From assembly GCA_030704615.1 (NCBI GenBank), contig CM060732.1:36249053-36313052 (forward strand): a stretch of DNA of 64,000 bases. Direction: 5' to 3'. Below, piece after piece: positions 23,391 through 35,100 of this stretch; the first letter of the stretch is position 1, and every line of letters starts with the position of its first letter. The notes beneath the pieces are model-generated. The model worked only from the letters and a program-made list of their open reading frames with translations. It did not search any database and was not told the origin of the DNA. Origin of the DNA: Takakia lepidozioides (lineage: Eukaryota; Streptophyta; Takakiopsida; Takakiales; Takakiaceae). Made by a program: the position numbers and the translations under genes.

Positions 23391-24302
23391 ATGGGGCACA
23401 GCAAGATTCTGATTGTGGGAGCAACGGGATTCATTGGAAAGCACATTGCCAAGGCAAGCGCTCGCCTCGGCCATCCGACATTCGTCCTCGTCCGGCCAGC
23501 TACAGCCTCTAGTCCCGATAAGAAAGAGCTCCTTGATTCATTCCAAGCCGCCGGGGTCACAATCTTGCATGGGGATATAACAGACAAGGAGAGTCTGGTG
23601 GCGGCCTTGAGGCAAGTGGACATAGTGGTCTGCACAGTAACCGGACCACAAGTGCTTGACCAGCTCACGCTCCTTGAGGCAATTAAAGAGGTCGGACACA
23701 TCAAGAGATTCCTTCCTTCGGAGTTCGGTATGGACGTTGAGAGAACGACTATTTTGAAGCAAGTAGATGCCGTTTTCAAGCCTAAAATACAAGTGCGCAA
23801 CGCTATCAAACAAGCAGGCGTCCCCTACACGCTCGTGCAGTGCAACTGCTTTGCACACTGGGCTTTTCCTGCACTAGGGTTCTCAGGCCCCCAGATTAAG
23901 GAGATGACCATTTGGGGTACTGGAAATCGCAAAGCTGTTTTTGTGGATGAGGACGACATTGCTACTTTTACCATCAAAGCCCTAGACGATCCCCGCACTC
24001 TTAACAAAATGCTTGTGATTCGCCCACGACCCAACATAGTCACGCTCAATGAGCTTGTGGCACTGTAGGAAAAGAAGACAGGCCACGAATTGGAGAAGAC
24101 TTATCTTCCAGAGGATGAAGTACTGAAGAAAATTGAAGAGACACCATTTCCAGGAAATCTTGTTCCCGCCATCATGTACAACGTCTTTGTGAAGGGTGAA
24201 CAGTGCTTCGAGCTGGGCTCTCATGATGTGGAGGCAACTGAGCTCTACCCGGATGTCAAATGTGATACAATCGATGAATACTTCAACAAATTACTTGCTT
24301 GA
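23391..24302 (+). pseudogene. PCBER / isoflavone-reductase-like NAD(P)H reductase with one nonsense codon
   Basis: An intronless frame encodes an atypical SDR of the phenylcoumaran benzylic ether / pinoresinol-lariciresinol / isoflavone reductase family, which reduces phenylpropanoid dimers or related substrates in the cytosol. Visible are the NADPH-binding ILIVGATGFIGKHIAKAS (residues about 6-23), the basic FVLVRP that favours NADP, LLEAIKEVGHIKRFLPSEFG, and the C-terminal IDEYFNKLL. The frame is continuous for 303 codons, close to family length, except for TAG at 24066-24068. The family usually has Trp there (LVALWEKK), so TGG to TAG is likely. The ATG at 23391 is chosen because the nucleotide-binding strand starts five residues later. 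It is either a recent pseudogene, a null allele or a base error. Confidence 0.88.
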
Positions 24303-25499
24303 GACCAAACGTCAAGGATTGCAAGATGTATAAATCTGCTGGTTTCACTTGTACCAAGGCCAGACGTCAAAATGGATCCTGCATTCCGAGATATTCTGCA
24401 GTATCACCACGGATTATGAACAGATTTCGACTGTTTACTCTACATCCACACGATAGCAGAGTGGTGCCTTGACCTTCGGTACTACCTTCACCCCATAGAT
24501 GAGCTCTTAGCAGAGAGGACGAATTCTTTGTTATGATGATCAAGCCAACTCAAGCCGTCTCTATAGAACCACAGCACTCAGAGGTTGCCAAGGGAGCATG
24601 AAAAAGCCAACACATATTAAGAGGATCAATGAGCACTAAACAACAGCTTGAATAGGTCTGTTTTAAGTTGGTTAACTTTCACTTGGCCATCCATTGATCC
24701 ATCTTATAGAGGTGATGAAGATATTGGCTGAGCTTTGAGAAATAAATATATGTGTTGTGGTCATCTTGCTTCCATCAAAGTCATATTGATGAGTCCACCC
24801 TTCAGCAGACGATCAGTTGGGGCTGCAATGGCAATGCTGCTGGCTTGGCTGGAAGAGCTCCATGTAGCCTGGCTATGGGGAGGTGACACTACTGATATGC
24901 TGAGAGTGGGATCAGAGACAAGGAAAGCACTCCAAGTCTAATGACTGTAATGATATAGGCAGACACACACCAGCCAGGTTTCTATCATGTACTTCAATCT
25001 CAGATTGTAACCAGAGACACATTAACTTGTATAAAGGCTTAGGAAAAAAAAAACTTGGCTTCAGGGCCTCTATCACTGTATAAGACAGAAAGAAACCATG
25101 GGGGGACTGGTTGCCTAGGGGCAAACAAGCCACCACTACTCTGGCTAACCGACGAGCTGCCTTCTAGAAGGCTTCACTGTCTCACTGCATCAACTCACTG
25201 TCTTTTACAAGTCGTCTAGCTGCCTGGTCAACCATCTGACTCCGTAACATATCAAGGACTTACATGCAAGGCACAGTGACTAAGGCAACAAAATGGAAAC
25301 AATCACTGCTCTTTGGAAGGGCTATAACTGATTTCATGTGTAACTTACCAGCTACATAGTTTTAAGAAACAAAGATGAGACTGAAAAACATACTAGGTAG
25401 TCTCGAGGAGCAAAGAACAAGTCTTCGACTTTATTCCATGTCGTAATATGAATTGAACATATCTGGAATGGCTTGCTTGTTAGCCTGTTGCATGCTAGA
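24303..25499. other. Intergenic DNA
   Basis: No gene recognised between the convergent PCBER-like and F-box genes. The ends presumably hold their 3' UTRs. Confidence 0.5.
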
Positions 25500-26687
25500 C
25501 TAACGTCCTTCAACTGAAGCATTCAAATGGGGACAGAAGGGTAGGTAGTGAGGAAAATAATCAAGACGTCCATATGTCTGGTACCCGTGGTATCTACTGG
25601 GTCTTGATTCTTGCAAGGCTCTCCAGGATTCCTGCGACATGTTATACACCATCGATACATCTGTATAAGGCCCAGCTCCGTCGTCCATGCTATTCAGATC
25701 TAGATATGTGCCCTCTAGAAAAAGATTGTCACCGTGCACCGCAATCCTCCATAACTCCAAGAAATCATACAGATCACCCCACTCATCTGGCAGAGTCTTG
25801 TGGGCCACAAATTCGCGGGTACTTGGATTAAACCACGTCAAGAAGAGCTTTTGAGTTTGACTTCCCACTGTATGTGCGTGATAAGCTAGGATTAAGAAAT
25901 TGCCGCACTCCATTAGAAGAGGACGATGAAAAAAATCATCGACGATGTTAGACGGCAACGCAGGAAGTTCGATGGGGTCCCTGATCCAAACACCCTCTTC
26001 GACATTGTATACCACGAGCAGATTATGTTTGCTGGGAATAGTATCGTGGTAAGCTACATAGTAAAGGAGGCCATTGCAAAGAGCATGATTTCCATTAGAA
26101 ATAAGATACACATCCGGAGTAGGATACTTGGAACTGGTCCACAAATTCAGTCTTTGAATCATGCTCCATCGCACTGCAACATTAGAACGGATGTCACGTG
26201 GGACCATGAAAATCTTATAAGTGTTGGTCTTTGTGTCCACTTTCATGCGAATAACCTGCCATCCCTCGACTTGATGCAGTGGAGGCAATTTCTTCCATGC
26301 CCCTGTCAGAGGATTCCACACACACAATGCAACGTCGTAGATATGGTATTGAGAATGGCTATGGAAACATAGAAGGCCTCCATCGTTGCCCATAATATGC
26401 TTATTGTTGAGGTCACCTGGCATGGCTTGTCTGGTATCCGAGTCCGTCTGGTACCCAAACCATGGTCTGTCCGCGTCTTGATCTACTTCCTCAACGGCAA
26501 TCCGATACGAACCCCAACGATCGGATGACAGGCCTAAGCACGTTTGAAGGAAGTGAGGACTATGAATGATGGACTCCCACGTCTTGCATACACAACGAGC
26601 TCTGAACAGGTTGGGAAGAGGGAAGAAAGCCAGTGTTCTCTCCTTCAATTCTTCAGGTAAACTTCCCCATAGTCTCCGTCTTAACAT
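25500..26687 (-). CDS. F-box protein with kelch-like repeats
   Basis: A single-exon 395-residue protein. The F-box lies at residues about 8-50 (WGSLPEELKERTLAFFPLPN, then RARCVCKTW), the motif that binds SKP1 in SCF ubiquitin ligases. The rest resembles a kelch/F-box-associated propeller: GLLCFHSH, VWNPLTGAWKKLPPL, VVYNVEEGVWI and MVYNMSQESWRALQES mark successive blades. The protein is probably the substrate receptor of an SCF E3 ligase; the target cannot be told. The ATG at 26685-26687 lies just before the F-box. The gene is intronless and intact. Confidence 0.88.
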   Translation of the reverse strand: MLRRRLWGSLPEELKERTLAFFPLPNLFRARCVCKTWESIIHSPHFLQTCLGLSSDRWGSYRIAVEEVDQDADRPWFGYQTDSDTRQAMPGDLNNKHIMGNDGGLLCFHSHSQYHIYDVALCVWNPLTGAWKKLPPLHQVEGWQVIRMKVDTKTNTYKIFMVPRDIRSNVAVRWSMIQRLNLWTSSKYPTPDVYLISNGNHALCNGLLYYVAYHDTIPSKHNLLVVYNVEEGVWIRDPIELPALPSNIVDDFFHRPLLMECGNFLILAYHAHTVGSQTQKLFLTWFNPSTREFVAHKTLPDEWGDLYDFLELWRIAVHGDNLFLEGTYLDLNSMDDGAGPYTDVSMVYNMSQESWRALQESRPSRYHGYQTYGRLDYFPHYLPFCPHLNASVEGR

Positions 26688-27480
26688 ATTGGACTACTAC
26701 GCTGATACAATCTAGACTAGAGCTTTACCGCCCACCAACACAGTGCGAGGCTGTCAAGCCAAAGAGTGAGCGTGCGTCGAGGAGACAAGTAGAGTGCGTC
26801 TTATATCTCGAGCGCGAAGTGCACTTTTGAGAGAAAAAGTTCGCTAAATATATCATTCTAAAACTTGGTTACTTTTTCTTTGTTCCGAAATTAGCCTTGA
26901 CCTCCACCATCGATGAGAGAGGACGATTCTTTGTTATGATGACAAACAGAATTCAAGTTGTGTCCATATAACCATAGCATGCCTCTGCAGAGGAAGAGGA
27001 AACATTTACCGAGACCTTTGACAACACATTTGTAAGCCAGATTATGCATAACGTCAAATCTTTAGTTCATCACTTCACAGCCCAAGTGCAAGAGAAAAAG
27101 TAGCACATCAACAGGCTTTGATCTGATCAACCAAAGATTTGCTAAGAATGATGAGCATTGGTAGAGCACTGCTTGCATCTACCGGGGTCACTGCAATCAC
27201 CATATTCTAAAGACAAACTATCCACAGTTACATATCTTCTTCCATAGCATCACAATAGTGTGCATATGATCGCTCCCAGTCAGTGTTATGGAGTTTTTGG
27301 AGTTTCTCCATACATCCTTCTCCCTCTAGTTCATGCACTCACTCCAGTTCCGTCTGCCACATACATCGGTGAGTAGGTCAGAATGAGTTGGAAATGATGT
27401 AAAGAAACAGGAGATGGGCTGCAGCTCACGACCACTTTCATTTGCCGAATGTGGGCATAGAGATCAAAAGGTCCAAGACA
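26688..27480. other. Intergenic DNA between F-box and PPR genes
   Basis: Nothing recognised. It includes the presumed 5' flank of the F-box gene. Confidence 0.45.
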
Positions 27481-27539
27481 TTTTTTTGGGAGAACCTGAA
27501 GGATGACGTTGAGAATGTCATGGAGAATTCTCATGGAAG

Positions 27540-27755
27540 CCACCTTCGCTATATGAGTGCATTGTGCAATGGCTCTGCAGATCGCAAACCGGCAAGGAAC
27601 AAATATTGCCTTGCTCAATATTTTGGTGTTCAGCCATTTCTTCATCTCTTTCAGCTCAGCATGAACATCTGAATGTGGTATTAAGAACTGTAATCTATGA
27701 TGAGTGTATGCACCGATTTACATTTCTGCCCATCAATTTTCTCACCTTTGCTTAC
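27540..27755 (-). pseudogene. Decayed DYW-like tail of the PPR gene
   Basis: Just 3' of the PPR stop, out-of-frame pieces recall the end of DYW-type PPR proteins: VHTLIIDYS then HSDVHAELKEMKKWL (about 27643-27675). The first resembles the segment before HPQS in the E2/DYW region, and the second resembles the IYAELKEM helix. No intact HSE or zinc motifs are seen. Tentative. Confidence 0.35.
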
Positions 27756-27760
27756 TTGTC

Positions 27761-30370
27761 CTACCTGCCAGCGTCAGCATTGCTCTTTGATAGCAGCACA
27801 TAACTTGCATTGTGTTGTGGGTCAGACTTGAGAACATATTTTGCTGCGAGTTCTGCTAGCTCCACATTGCCATGAATTTTGCAGGCAGCAAGCAAGGCCC
27901 CCCACCCTGAAGCACCTGGTTTGACTGGCAGAGCTCTAATGAAGTCCTCTGCCTCATCCAATCGCCCTGCACGGCCAAGAATGTCCACCATGCAACCACA
28001 ATGCTCTACTGCAGAAGTGAGGCCATGATCTCGACTCATGGAATGTAAGTAGTGAAGGCCTTCATCGGCCAGGCCCACATGGCTGCATGCAGAGAGAAGA
28101 GAGAGAAAGGTGATACTGTCTGGCTTCAAGCCTCCCTGTTGCATTTGTTCATATAAATGGAGGGCCTCCCTACCAAAACCATGGTGAGCATACCCTGTGA
28201 TCATGGTGTTCCACGAGACCACATCTCGTTGAGCCATATTGTCGAACACCTGACGTGCATCCTTAATGCTCCCACATTTTGAATACATGTCAACAAGGGT
28301 ATTCTCAAGAATGGTGTCTGGTACAATTCCACTTTTGCTCAAGTCAGCATGGACCTGTTTACCCTTTTCCAGGACTCCTAGGCTGGCACACGCATTGAAA
28401 ATGCAATTGAATGTGACTATATCAGGCCTCACCCCTTCCCATACCATTTGTTTATACATTTTGAAAGAGTCCCTAGCACACCCATGCTGCGCGTATTGTG
28501 CGATCATGGTGTTCCATGAGGCCACATTTCGTTGAGTCATATTGTCGAACACTAGCCGTGCATCCTGTATGCTCCCACATTTGGCATACATGTCAGCAAG
28601 GGCAGCTTCCAGAATGATATCTGGCCCAGTCCCAGCTTTAATGATGTCAGCATGGACCTCTTTACCATTTTTCAGGGCCCCTGGGCTGGCAGCACATGCA
28701 GAGAGAAGGCAAATAAATGTGACTTTGTTGGGCATCACCCCTTCCCGTTGCATTTGCTCATACATCTTCAAAGCCTCCCTAGCCAACCCATGCTGAGCAT
28801 ATCCTGCTATCATGGTGTTCCATGAGACCACATTTCGTTCAGACATATTGTTGAACACTTGCCGCGCATCTTCCATGCTCCCACACTTAGCATACATGTC
28901 TGCAAGGGCAGTCTCCAAATTGATTGAGGGTGCAATTCCAGCTTTGATGATGTCTGCATGAGCCTCTTTGCCCTTCTTCAGGGCTCCTAGGCTGGCACAG
29001 ACATTGAGAATGCAAATGAACGTGACCTTGTCAGGTGTCACCCCTTCCTGCATCATGTGCTCATATGTATTAAAAGCATCACTGCCACAGCCATGCTGAG
29101 CATATCCTGTGATCATGGAATTCCATGAGACAACATCTCGTTGAGCCATATTGTCGAACACATGACGAGCATCCTTCACACTACTGCATTTGGCATACAT
29201 GTCCACAAGGACATTCTCCAGATTTAAATCTGGTGTAATCCCAGCTTCAATAATGCTGGCATGGACCTCCTTCCCACTTTCCAGAACTCCTAGGCTAGCA
29301 CACGCATTGAGAATGCAAATGAATGTGACCTTGTTGGGCGTGACCCCTTCCCATTGCATTTTCTTATAGATGTCAAAAGCCTCCCTACCAAGTCCATGCT
29401 GAGCATATCCTGCGATCATTGCACTCCAAGAGAACACATCGCGTCGAGCCATAGTGTTGAACACTCGACGGGCATTGTTCACACTCTTACATTTGGCATA
29501 CATGTCAACAAGGCCATTCTCCAGATTGATATCTGATGCTATTGCAGCTTTGATGATGTCAGCATGGATTTTTCGGCCTTTTTGAAGGACTCCTAGGCTG
29601 GCACATGCTTTGACAGTGCAGATAAAGGTTACCCTGTTTGGCGTCACCCCTGTTTGTTGCATTTCCTCATACATCTCCAAAGCCTCCCTACCACACCCAT
29701 GCTGAGCATATCCTGCGATCATGGCATTCCAAGAGACCACATCTCGTTTAGGCATATTGTCGAACACTTGATGGGCATTTTCCATGTTCCCGCATTTTGC
29801 ATACATGTTAGCAAGGGCAGTCTCCAGAATCATATTAGGCAAAATTCCAGCTTTAATAATGTGAGCATGGACCTCTTTGCCCTTTTCCAGGGATCCTTGG
29901 CTGCTGGCACACGCATTGAGAATGCCAATAAATGTGACTGTGTTGGTCATCACCCCTTCTAGTTGCATTTGCTCATACAACTTGAAAGCCTCGCTGACAC
30001 AGCCTTGCTTTGCAAATCCTCCTATTATTATATTCCAAGAAAATGTATCTCGTTGAGGCATTCTGTCAAACACTTGGCGGGCATCCACCATGCTCCCGCA
30101 CTTGGCATACATGTTGACAAGGGTGTTGGAAATGGATATATTTGACTGGAATCCACTTTGGATAATATGGGAGTGCACCTGCTTTCCCTCTGCTAAGCCA
30201 TGCATGTTGATGCACTCCTGCAAAAGACACACATATGTATCGGAGTCTGCCAAAATGCCTCGTTGGTTCAAAATGTGCAGGGCCTCTTCGAGTTGTCCTG
30301 CCTTACAAAGTGTCCTCATATTGCCACATTGTGCTTGACCTTGTGTCATGGCAGCAAGCTCTGCTTTCAC
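27761..30370 (-). CDS. PLS-class pentatricopeptide repeat protein, C-terminus truncated
   Basis: An intronless 869-residue ORF. The segment MYxKCxS occurs seven times, each about 101 residues from the next, with RDVVSWNxMIAGYAQHG and PNKVTFICILNACASLG between. This is the P-L-S triplet structure of organelle RNA-binding proteins used in editing, splicing or stability. The E1-like region starts near GCMVDILGRAGRLDEAEDF and stops abruptly at NASYVLLSKSNADAGR, where a TAG replaces the usual Trp codon (GRWDD). No DYW domain is encoded in frame; decayed DYW-like pieces follow downstream. It could still work as an E-type protein or be a young pseudogene. No clear transit peptide was judged. Confidence 0.9.
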   Translation of the reverse strand: MKAELAAMTQGQAQCGNMRTLCKAGQLEEALHILNQRGILADSDTYVCLLQECINMHGLAEGKQVHSHIIQSGFQSNISISNTLVNMYAKCGSMVDARQVFDRMPQRDTFSWNIIIGGFAKQGCVSEAFKLYEQMQLEGVMTNTVTFIGILNACASSQGSLEKGKEVHAHIIKAGILPNMILETALANMYAKCGNMENAHQVFDNMPKRDVVSWNAMIAGYAQHGCGREALEMYEEMQQTGVTPNRVTFICTVKACASLGVLQKGRKIHADIIKAAIASDINLENGLVDMYAKCKSVNNARRVFNTMARRDVFSWSAMIAGYAQHGLGREAFDIYKKMQWEGVTPNKVTFICILNACASLGVLESGKEVHASIIEAGITPDLNLENVLVDMYAKCSSVKDARHVFDNMAQRDVVSWNSMITGYAQHGCGSDAFNTYEHMMQEGVTPDKVTFICILNVCASLGALKKGKEAHADIIKAGIAPSINLETALADMYAKCGSMEDARQVFNNMSERNVVSWNTMIAGYAQHGLAREALKMYEQMQREGVMPNKVTFICLLSACAASPGALKNGKEVHADIIKAGTGPDIILEAALADMYAKCGSIQDARLVFDNMTQRNVASWNTMIAQYAQHGCARDSFKMYKQMVWEGVRPDIVTFNCIFNACASLGVLEKGKQVHADLSKSGIVPDTILENTLVDMYSKCGSIKDARQVFDNMAQRDVVSWNTMITGYAHHGFGREALHLYEQMQQGGLKPDSITFLSLLSACSHVGLADEGLHYLHSMSRDHGLTSAVEHCGCMVDILGRAGRLDEAEDFIRALPVKPGASGWGALLAACKIHGNVELAELAAKYVLKSDPQHNASYVLLSKSNADAGR

Positions 30371-32121
30371 CCAAGCAGGATTAGACCAATCCTCAATCCA
30401 AAGGGCCTCCTTTGTGTGCTTATGTCTATAATCTGGTGCTCTTGGATTTCTCTGTGAAAATCACCAGCAGGCAGCTGAGCAGCCATAGCTTAAACCACAG
30501 CCTTACAAACACCAGGCTACCACTGGCACCAAGCTAGAATCATATTCCGAATAACAGGGAGGAACTTAGGCTTAGGCTACTAAAATTTTGCCCTGCTAAC
30601 AAGGAAGAACAACTTACCAATAGCAACTTTAGGAGCTGCGGTTTTGCTACTGTTATCGAGACAAAGCCATATTATCATTAATCTAGCGCTATGTGTGAGG
30701 TACAAGGTTATTGGGAAATGATGAGGTTAGACAGATCAGAGATTCCAATCCAGAAAAAGTCATAATGCCAATTTCAGTCACAAGGTTCCTTGACCAACTC
30801 TTTCACATCCTAGATGAGAACTTCCTCACCTTATTAAACCTGTTGTCCCACCACAGTGAAGGATCCGAGAAGAAATCCTTCCAGAGCTGTTCTATGCTCA
30901 TTGCTTGACCTACATGCAAGAACTGTGAGAAGGTGAGAATTCAGTCCATTGGAGGAATGCTAGGGTAGGTTTTTTCAGTGAATCTCCCTCTCTCTTCTGT
31001 CTCTGGCTGTCACCCACTGCAGGGAAAATCTAATTCGTGAGCCTCCACCCATGAGCCTGTGAGCGAACACTGAGTCTATGAGCTTGTGCTCAGGATTTTG
31101 GGTGAATCAGGGTGAATCATGAGCCTGAGCTGGGCACAATTCCCTTAATCTTGGATGTGCAAAGTTTGCATGCTGCCTTTCCATGGGCAGAAGTTCGCAC
31201 AATGAGTACATCTCTCTCGGCCATTATCGATCCCTCATCCTGAAGCAATTGCTGCTCTCCACTGCTCAACAGGGACGACAACAATGTGTGGCAGGTGTAT
31301 TTCGTTACCAGCCTTCCACATGGAGGAGTGAATAGAAAATGCTAGTTACGGGATTCCACTATTCAAAGGCCGTGCCCTGTCCTAAATCTCCCCTCAGGAA
31401 CAACAATGCCGGCGTTTCCCCCAAAACACGCTATCCCACACTACGTGTCTCTCGCTCTTCTGCCATAGAATGAATGCAAAGAAGATGCACATATCAAAAA
31501 TTCGGGGAAGATAGCAGATCCTCAGGAAATTCGTGGACCACTTCAACATTACACTCTATATGACCAACGTGAAATTCTCCCACAAAGATGGTTCCCTGTT
31601 CCTGGACTGGGCCTAGGAACAATCCAGTAACACGGGTCGCTCCAGCACCCACCCAATTCCAAAGGGGCAACAGATTCACAGGTCTATACCTTTCTTCGGT
31701 ATCCCTGTACGCTGGAGAGGCGTCGTATCCATCACTCTTGGGGATATGGGGCCCTGCATCCCAATCTGGCTCCCAATTTCAGCTCCACCTCCTCTCCCGA
31801 TAATTTGCTCCATGATAATTTGCGCTGAAGGGGATTCCCTCCCCTTCAGCGCAAGGAGAAGACACTGCCATGAGCATGGCCCTGCCCTGCAAGCTCGTCA
31901 GAGCCATCCCTGTTGCTGCAGAGATTGAAAGCGAAGTTGGCGGCAGACTGCAGCACCATCTCCAAAATTCTGGCGGATGATCACACGGTAGCTAGACACG
32001 ACCGGCAGTTTTCTGCCGTGAGGGCTGTGGCGGCCCGTTTGCAGTTGCGGCAAAAACGTCCATTCACGTCTCTCCACACATCTCTCCCTCAACTCTGTGC
32101 TTGCATGCCCTCCTCTCTCGC
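30371..32121. other. Intergenic DNA upstream of PPR and beta-lactamase-like genes
   Basis: No gene recognised with confidence. An open stretch at about 31875-32100 on the plus strand could be an upstream exon or 5' UTR of the next gene (an Arg/Ala-rich frame with RHDRQFSAVRAVAARLQL). Short 'catgagcc' words near 31045 and 31125 resemble the MULE terminal words but have no other element sequence. Confidence 0.4.
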
Positions 32122-35100
32122 ATGTTGCTCGGGTTTACGCAACCTAACACAGCTCGCCATTTGGGTGCTTGTGAGATGGGGCCTGGGTCAGCAGAAGGGA
32201 AGAAAGGGGCCCACGGATATGTGGAGCGATTGCTGGCGGCGCATCCTGCCATGTTCGCCAAGTTTCTCTCGCAGGCACCCCGCTTCCGATTTCAAGTGCT
32301 GCTCTCGCATACTGTGAACGATTATGGCTCCCGACCTCACCTTGTCCGCCATGGGTACCGTGTTGACGAGGAGTATTTCTACCCCGCCAGGTCCCCTCAT
32401 CTCCTCTCGCCTAGACTCTTTCCGAGTGAGCCTTTATTCGCAAGCTCATCAAAATTCAGCTGCAAACAATCAAAACATGAACTCCAATTTGAAGACATTC
32501 TGGAGTGTATTTTGCGTGATTTCGGGCCTTTTAGTGTCTGCTCGAGAGACCAAACAATCGTAAAGTCAATTTTGATGATTGCATCCTAATGATCAGTCTT
32601 CCATCACTTGCGAATTGTACCACCCCGGTTCTGGGATTGTAATTCATCTAGGATAGATCTTTCGCCTGCCTCTCGTAGGATTTATGGTTAAATTCTGGAC
32701 GTCCTTGGCTTAGCAGTGCAATCAAGCTGTGTGGGGTAATCGCAGCCGCGCAGAAGCTCAAGCAGCTCGAAATTTCCCTTGGTACGTGCGCCGTGTGGCA
32801 GTGTTTGCTCACATTCAAGAAACTGTGAGGACAGCACATTTTATCCATCAGTGGTAGAAACACCCAAGTCGATTTTGGCTCTTTTGCTTCATCATCTCTT
32901 ATGAACCCCTGCTGTGAGGGTATCTGAGATATGGAAGTGCCAAAATTCTGTCTTGATCTCACATGGCTGCAATTCATACTTGCAAAAGGGGTTAAAGCCT
33001 TCACATGAGGAACGTGGGCCAGGTTACAGAGACGAGTTCATGACTTCTGTTAGAGCACCTTGGACACATGTGATGATCTTAAATATGATAGAAATTTGCT
33101 TTGTAGCAGGAACTTTTTGAGGTTCTTAGCCGCCGATGTTATCCTGTCCTTGGTTGCATTGTAGGGATTAAGGTGAAATGCACTACCCCTCTGTCATTAT
33201 ATTCACTTTTTGAGGGAACCAAGGATGACCGTGTTGATCCTTCCAATCTTGACCATCAACAAATCACTGTCGCCCATGAGATCCGCAAGATTTTCTTGGT
33301 ACCTCTTCAGTTTTCTCTCTTATACTGTTTCCGTCTTTTGGTCAGTTTTAACTTGTGCATGTGTAACTTCCTGCTTGTCGCAAAGCGTGTCTAATCATGT
33401 GTTGTTATGCCCTCTCTCTCACTCTCTCTCTCTTTCTGACGTTATAAAGTACCATTTCATTTCATTTCATTTCTCTCTCTCTCGTGGAGAATGGACTTGC
33501 AATCAAGGACTAGGTGGTTACTGTATTAACTTAAACGATTGCTGGTCAAATTGGTGGTCACCTTTATGTAGAGTAGGAACGATTAATTGATATTGAAAAG
33601 CTTGGATGCATGTATGAATGAGTTGGCTAGGTGTCCGACAATAAGGCCTTCAATCGCCTCTATTCCCTTATTGGGCATCGCACACTCAATGTGTCAATGT
33701 AAGTCTCTATCTTTCTCATGAGTACATTCTTATGGTAAAATGTCTTCACCATTGGATGAAGGATTCTGGTCAGATTCCTTTGTATCAGCCATGGTAGCAC
33801 TCTTGAAAGGTAGTAATGACTTGGCTTGACTGTGGGACCTTTAATGGACAGGGTTCAGAGGCCTTTGTTTTACAAGCTGAGATTGTTGCTTAGTGCTAGC
33901 GACAGAAACTGAATTTCTGTTTGGTAACTAAGCTTGGCTAATTGCTTGTGCCAAACTTGTATCCCACCCTGTTCATGGCCACATGACCAGACACTGCAAA
34001 GTATAATGAGGACATCTCTATTTCCTTCACAACTGGAGGCATGCTTTTAAACTCCTGATGACCTCAGGATGGTGGCTTGATGAGGGAGCTATGGTGGAAG
34101 GTGGATTTTGGGGTTGCAGAGCACAAGGCTGCGGCACCGCCTATCTGTGGTGCTGTCCAAGGATGCCAATCGTTACTGTGAGCCCGTTGATCTAGAGGTG
34201 GAAGGCACCCCCTTTACGCTTCCGCCTAAACACAGTCAGCTTGTGATCCCTGATAACGGCTCTTTACAAGGACTAAAAGTGGGAACTGCTTACATCACTG
34301 ATTGTGGTGATTTGGTATGTGTACATTGAAGCTAAAGTTGCATGCTATTCTTCTCTTTTTTCAACTTGGCTCCCATTATTAATTGGGCCCTGGCTGTCAA
34401 GTTGGTCTATAGTCTACAGGTGCATCAGTTCTTTATAAGAAGTTTACTGAAAGTAAAATGATAAGTTTCCAGCTGCTGGCATTTACGGACTCTGTAACAT
34501 CTGATAAAGGCAGGAGCCAGCTACGTTTGTTTCCTCAAAGTTTTCCTTGGGAGAGGTTGATTTAACAGTTTTTTTGGTCTTATGCAGGTTTCAGAGCCCA
34601 TGGATTTCTCCGAGAAGAATTACATGAGCTTGCTAGATCAACAGAATCTTTTGATCAAGCTGGTCCGCCCTGATATTGCGGTACGTGTCAAACCTTATGA
34701 GTTAGAGTTTGTCAAGTTTTCTTACAACATTGCTTTCCCTGGTGGATTGTTTATACTGGACTACGTGTAAGCATGAAGCTTACTGGAGGTTGGGTGGTTG
34801 GTGAAGCTAGATACACCAGCATTGCAGATCGATGAGAGCATGCGCATGCTGCTGATGGAGGGCATGGTTCAGTACCCTGGCCAGTCTTCCAACCCGCAGT
34901 TTGATCAAGCTGTTTATTCTGATGACTACTGTAAGGTTTGTACTGGCTCCCAGTGTTCAGGGCTTTCGAGAGGCTAGACAAATTCTGGCATCACATATTA
35001 GGAGGGTGACAAGTTGAAGGATCTGGGGTCTTGTTGTGGAAGGCCGGCAGTCAGTCTGAAGACTTTCTTTTTGATCCATTGATTGTGCTTTTGCGTTTGA

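Noticed and set aside
31030-31140. A third MULE terminus, suggested by catgagcc words near 31045 and 31125
   Set aside because: The GTTTACTATTTCATGA end and palindromes are absent; the words are short and common.
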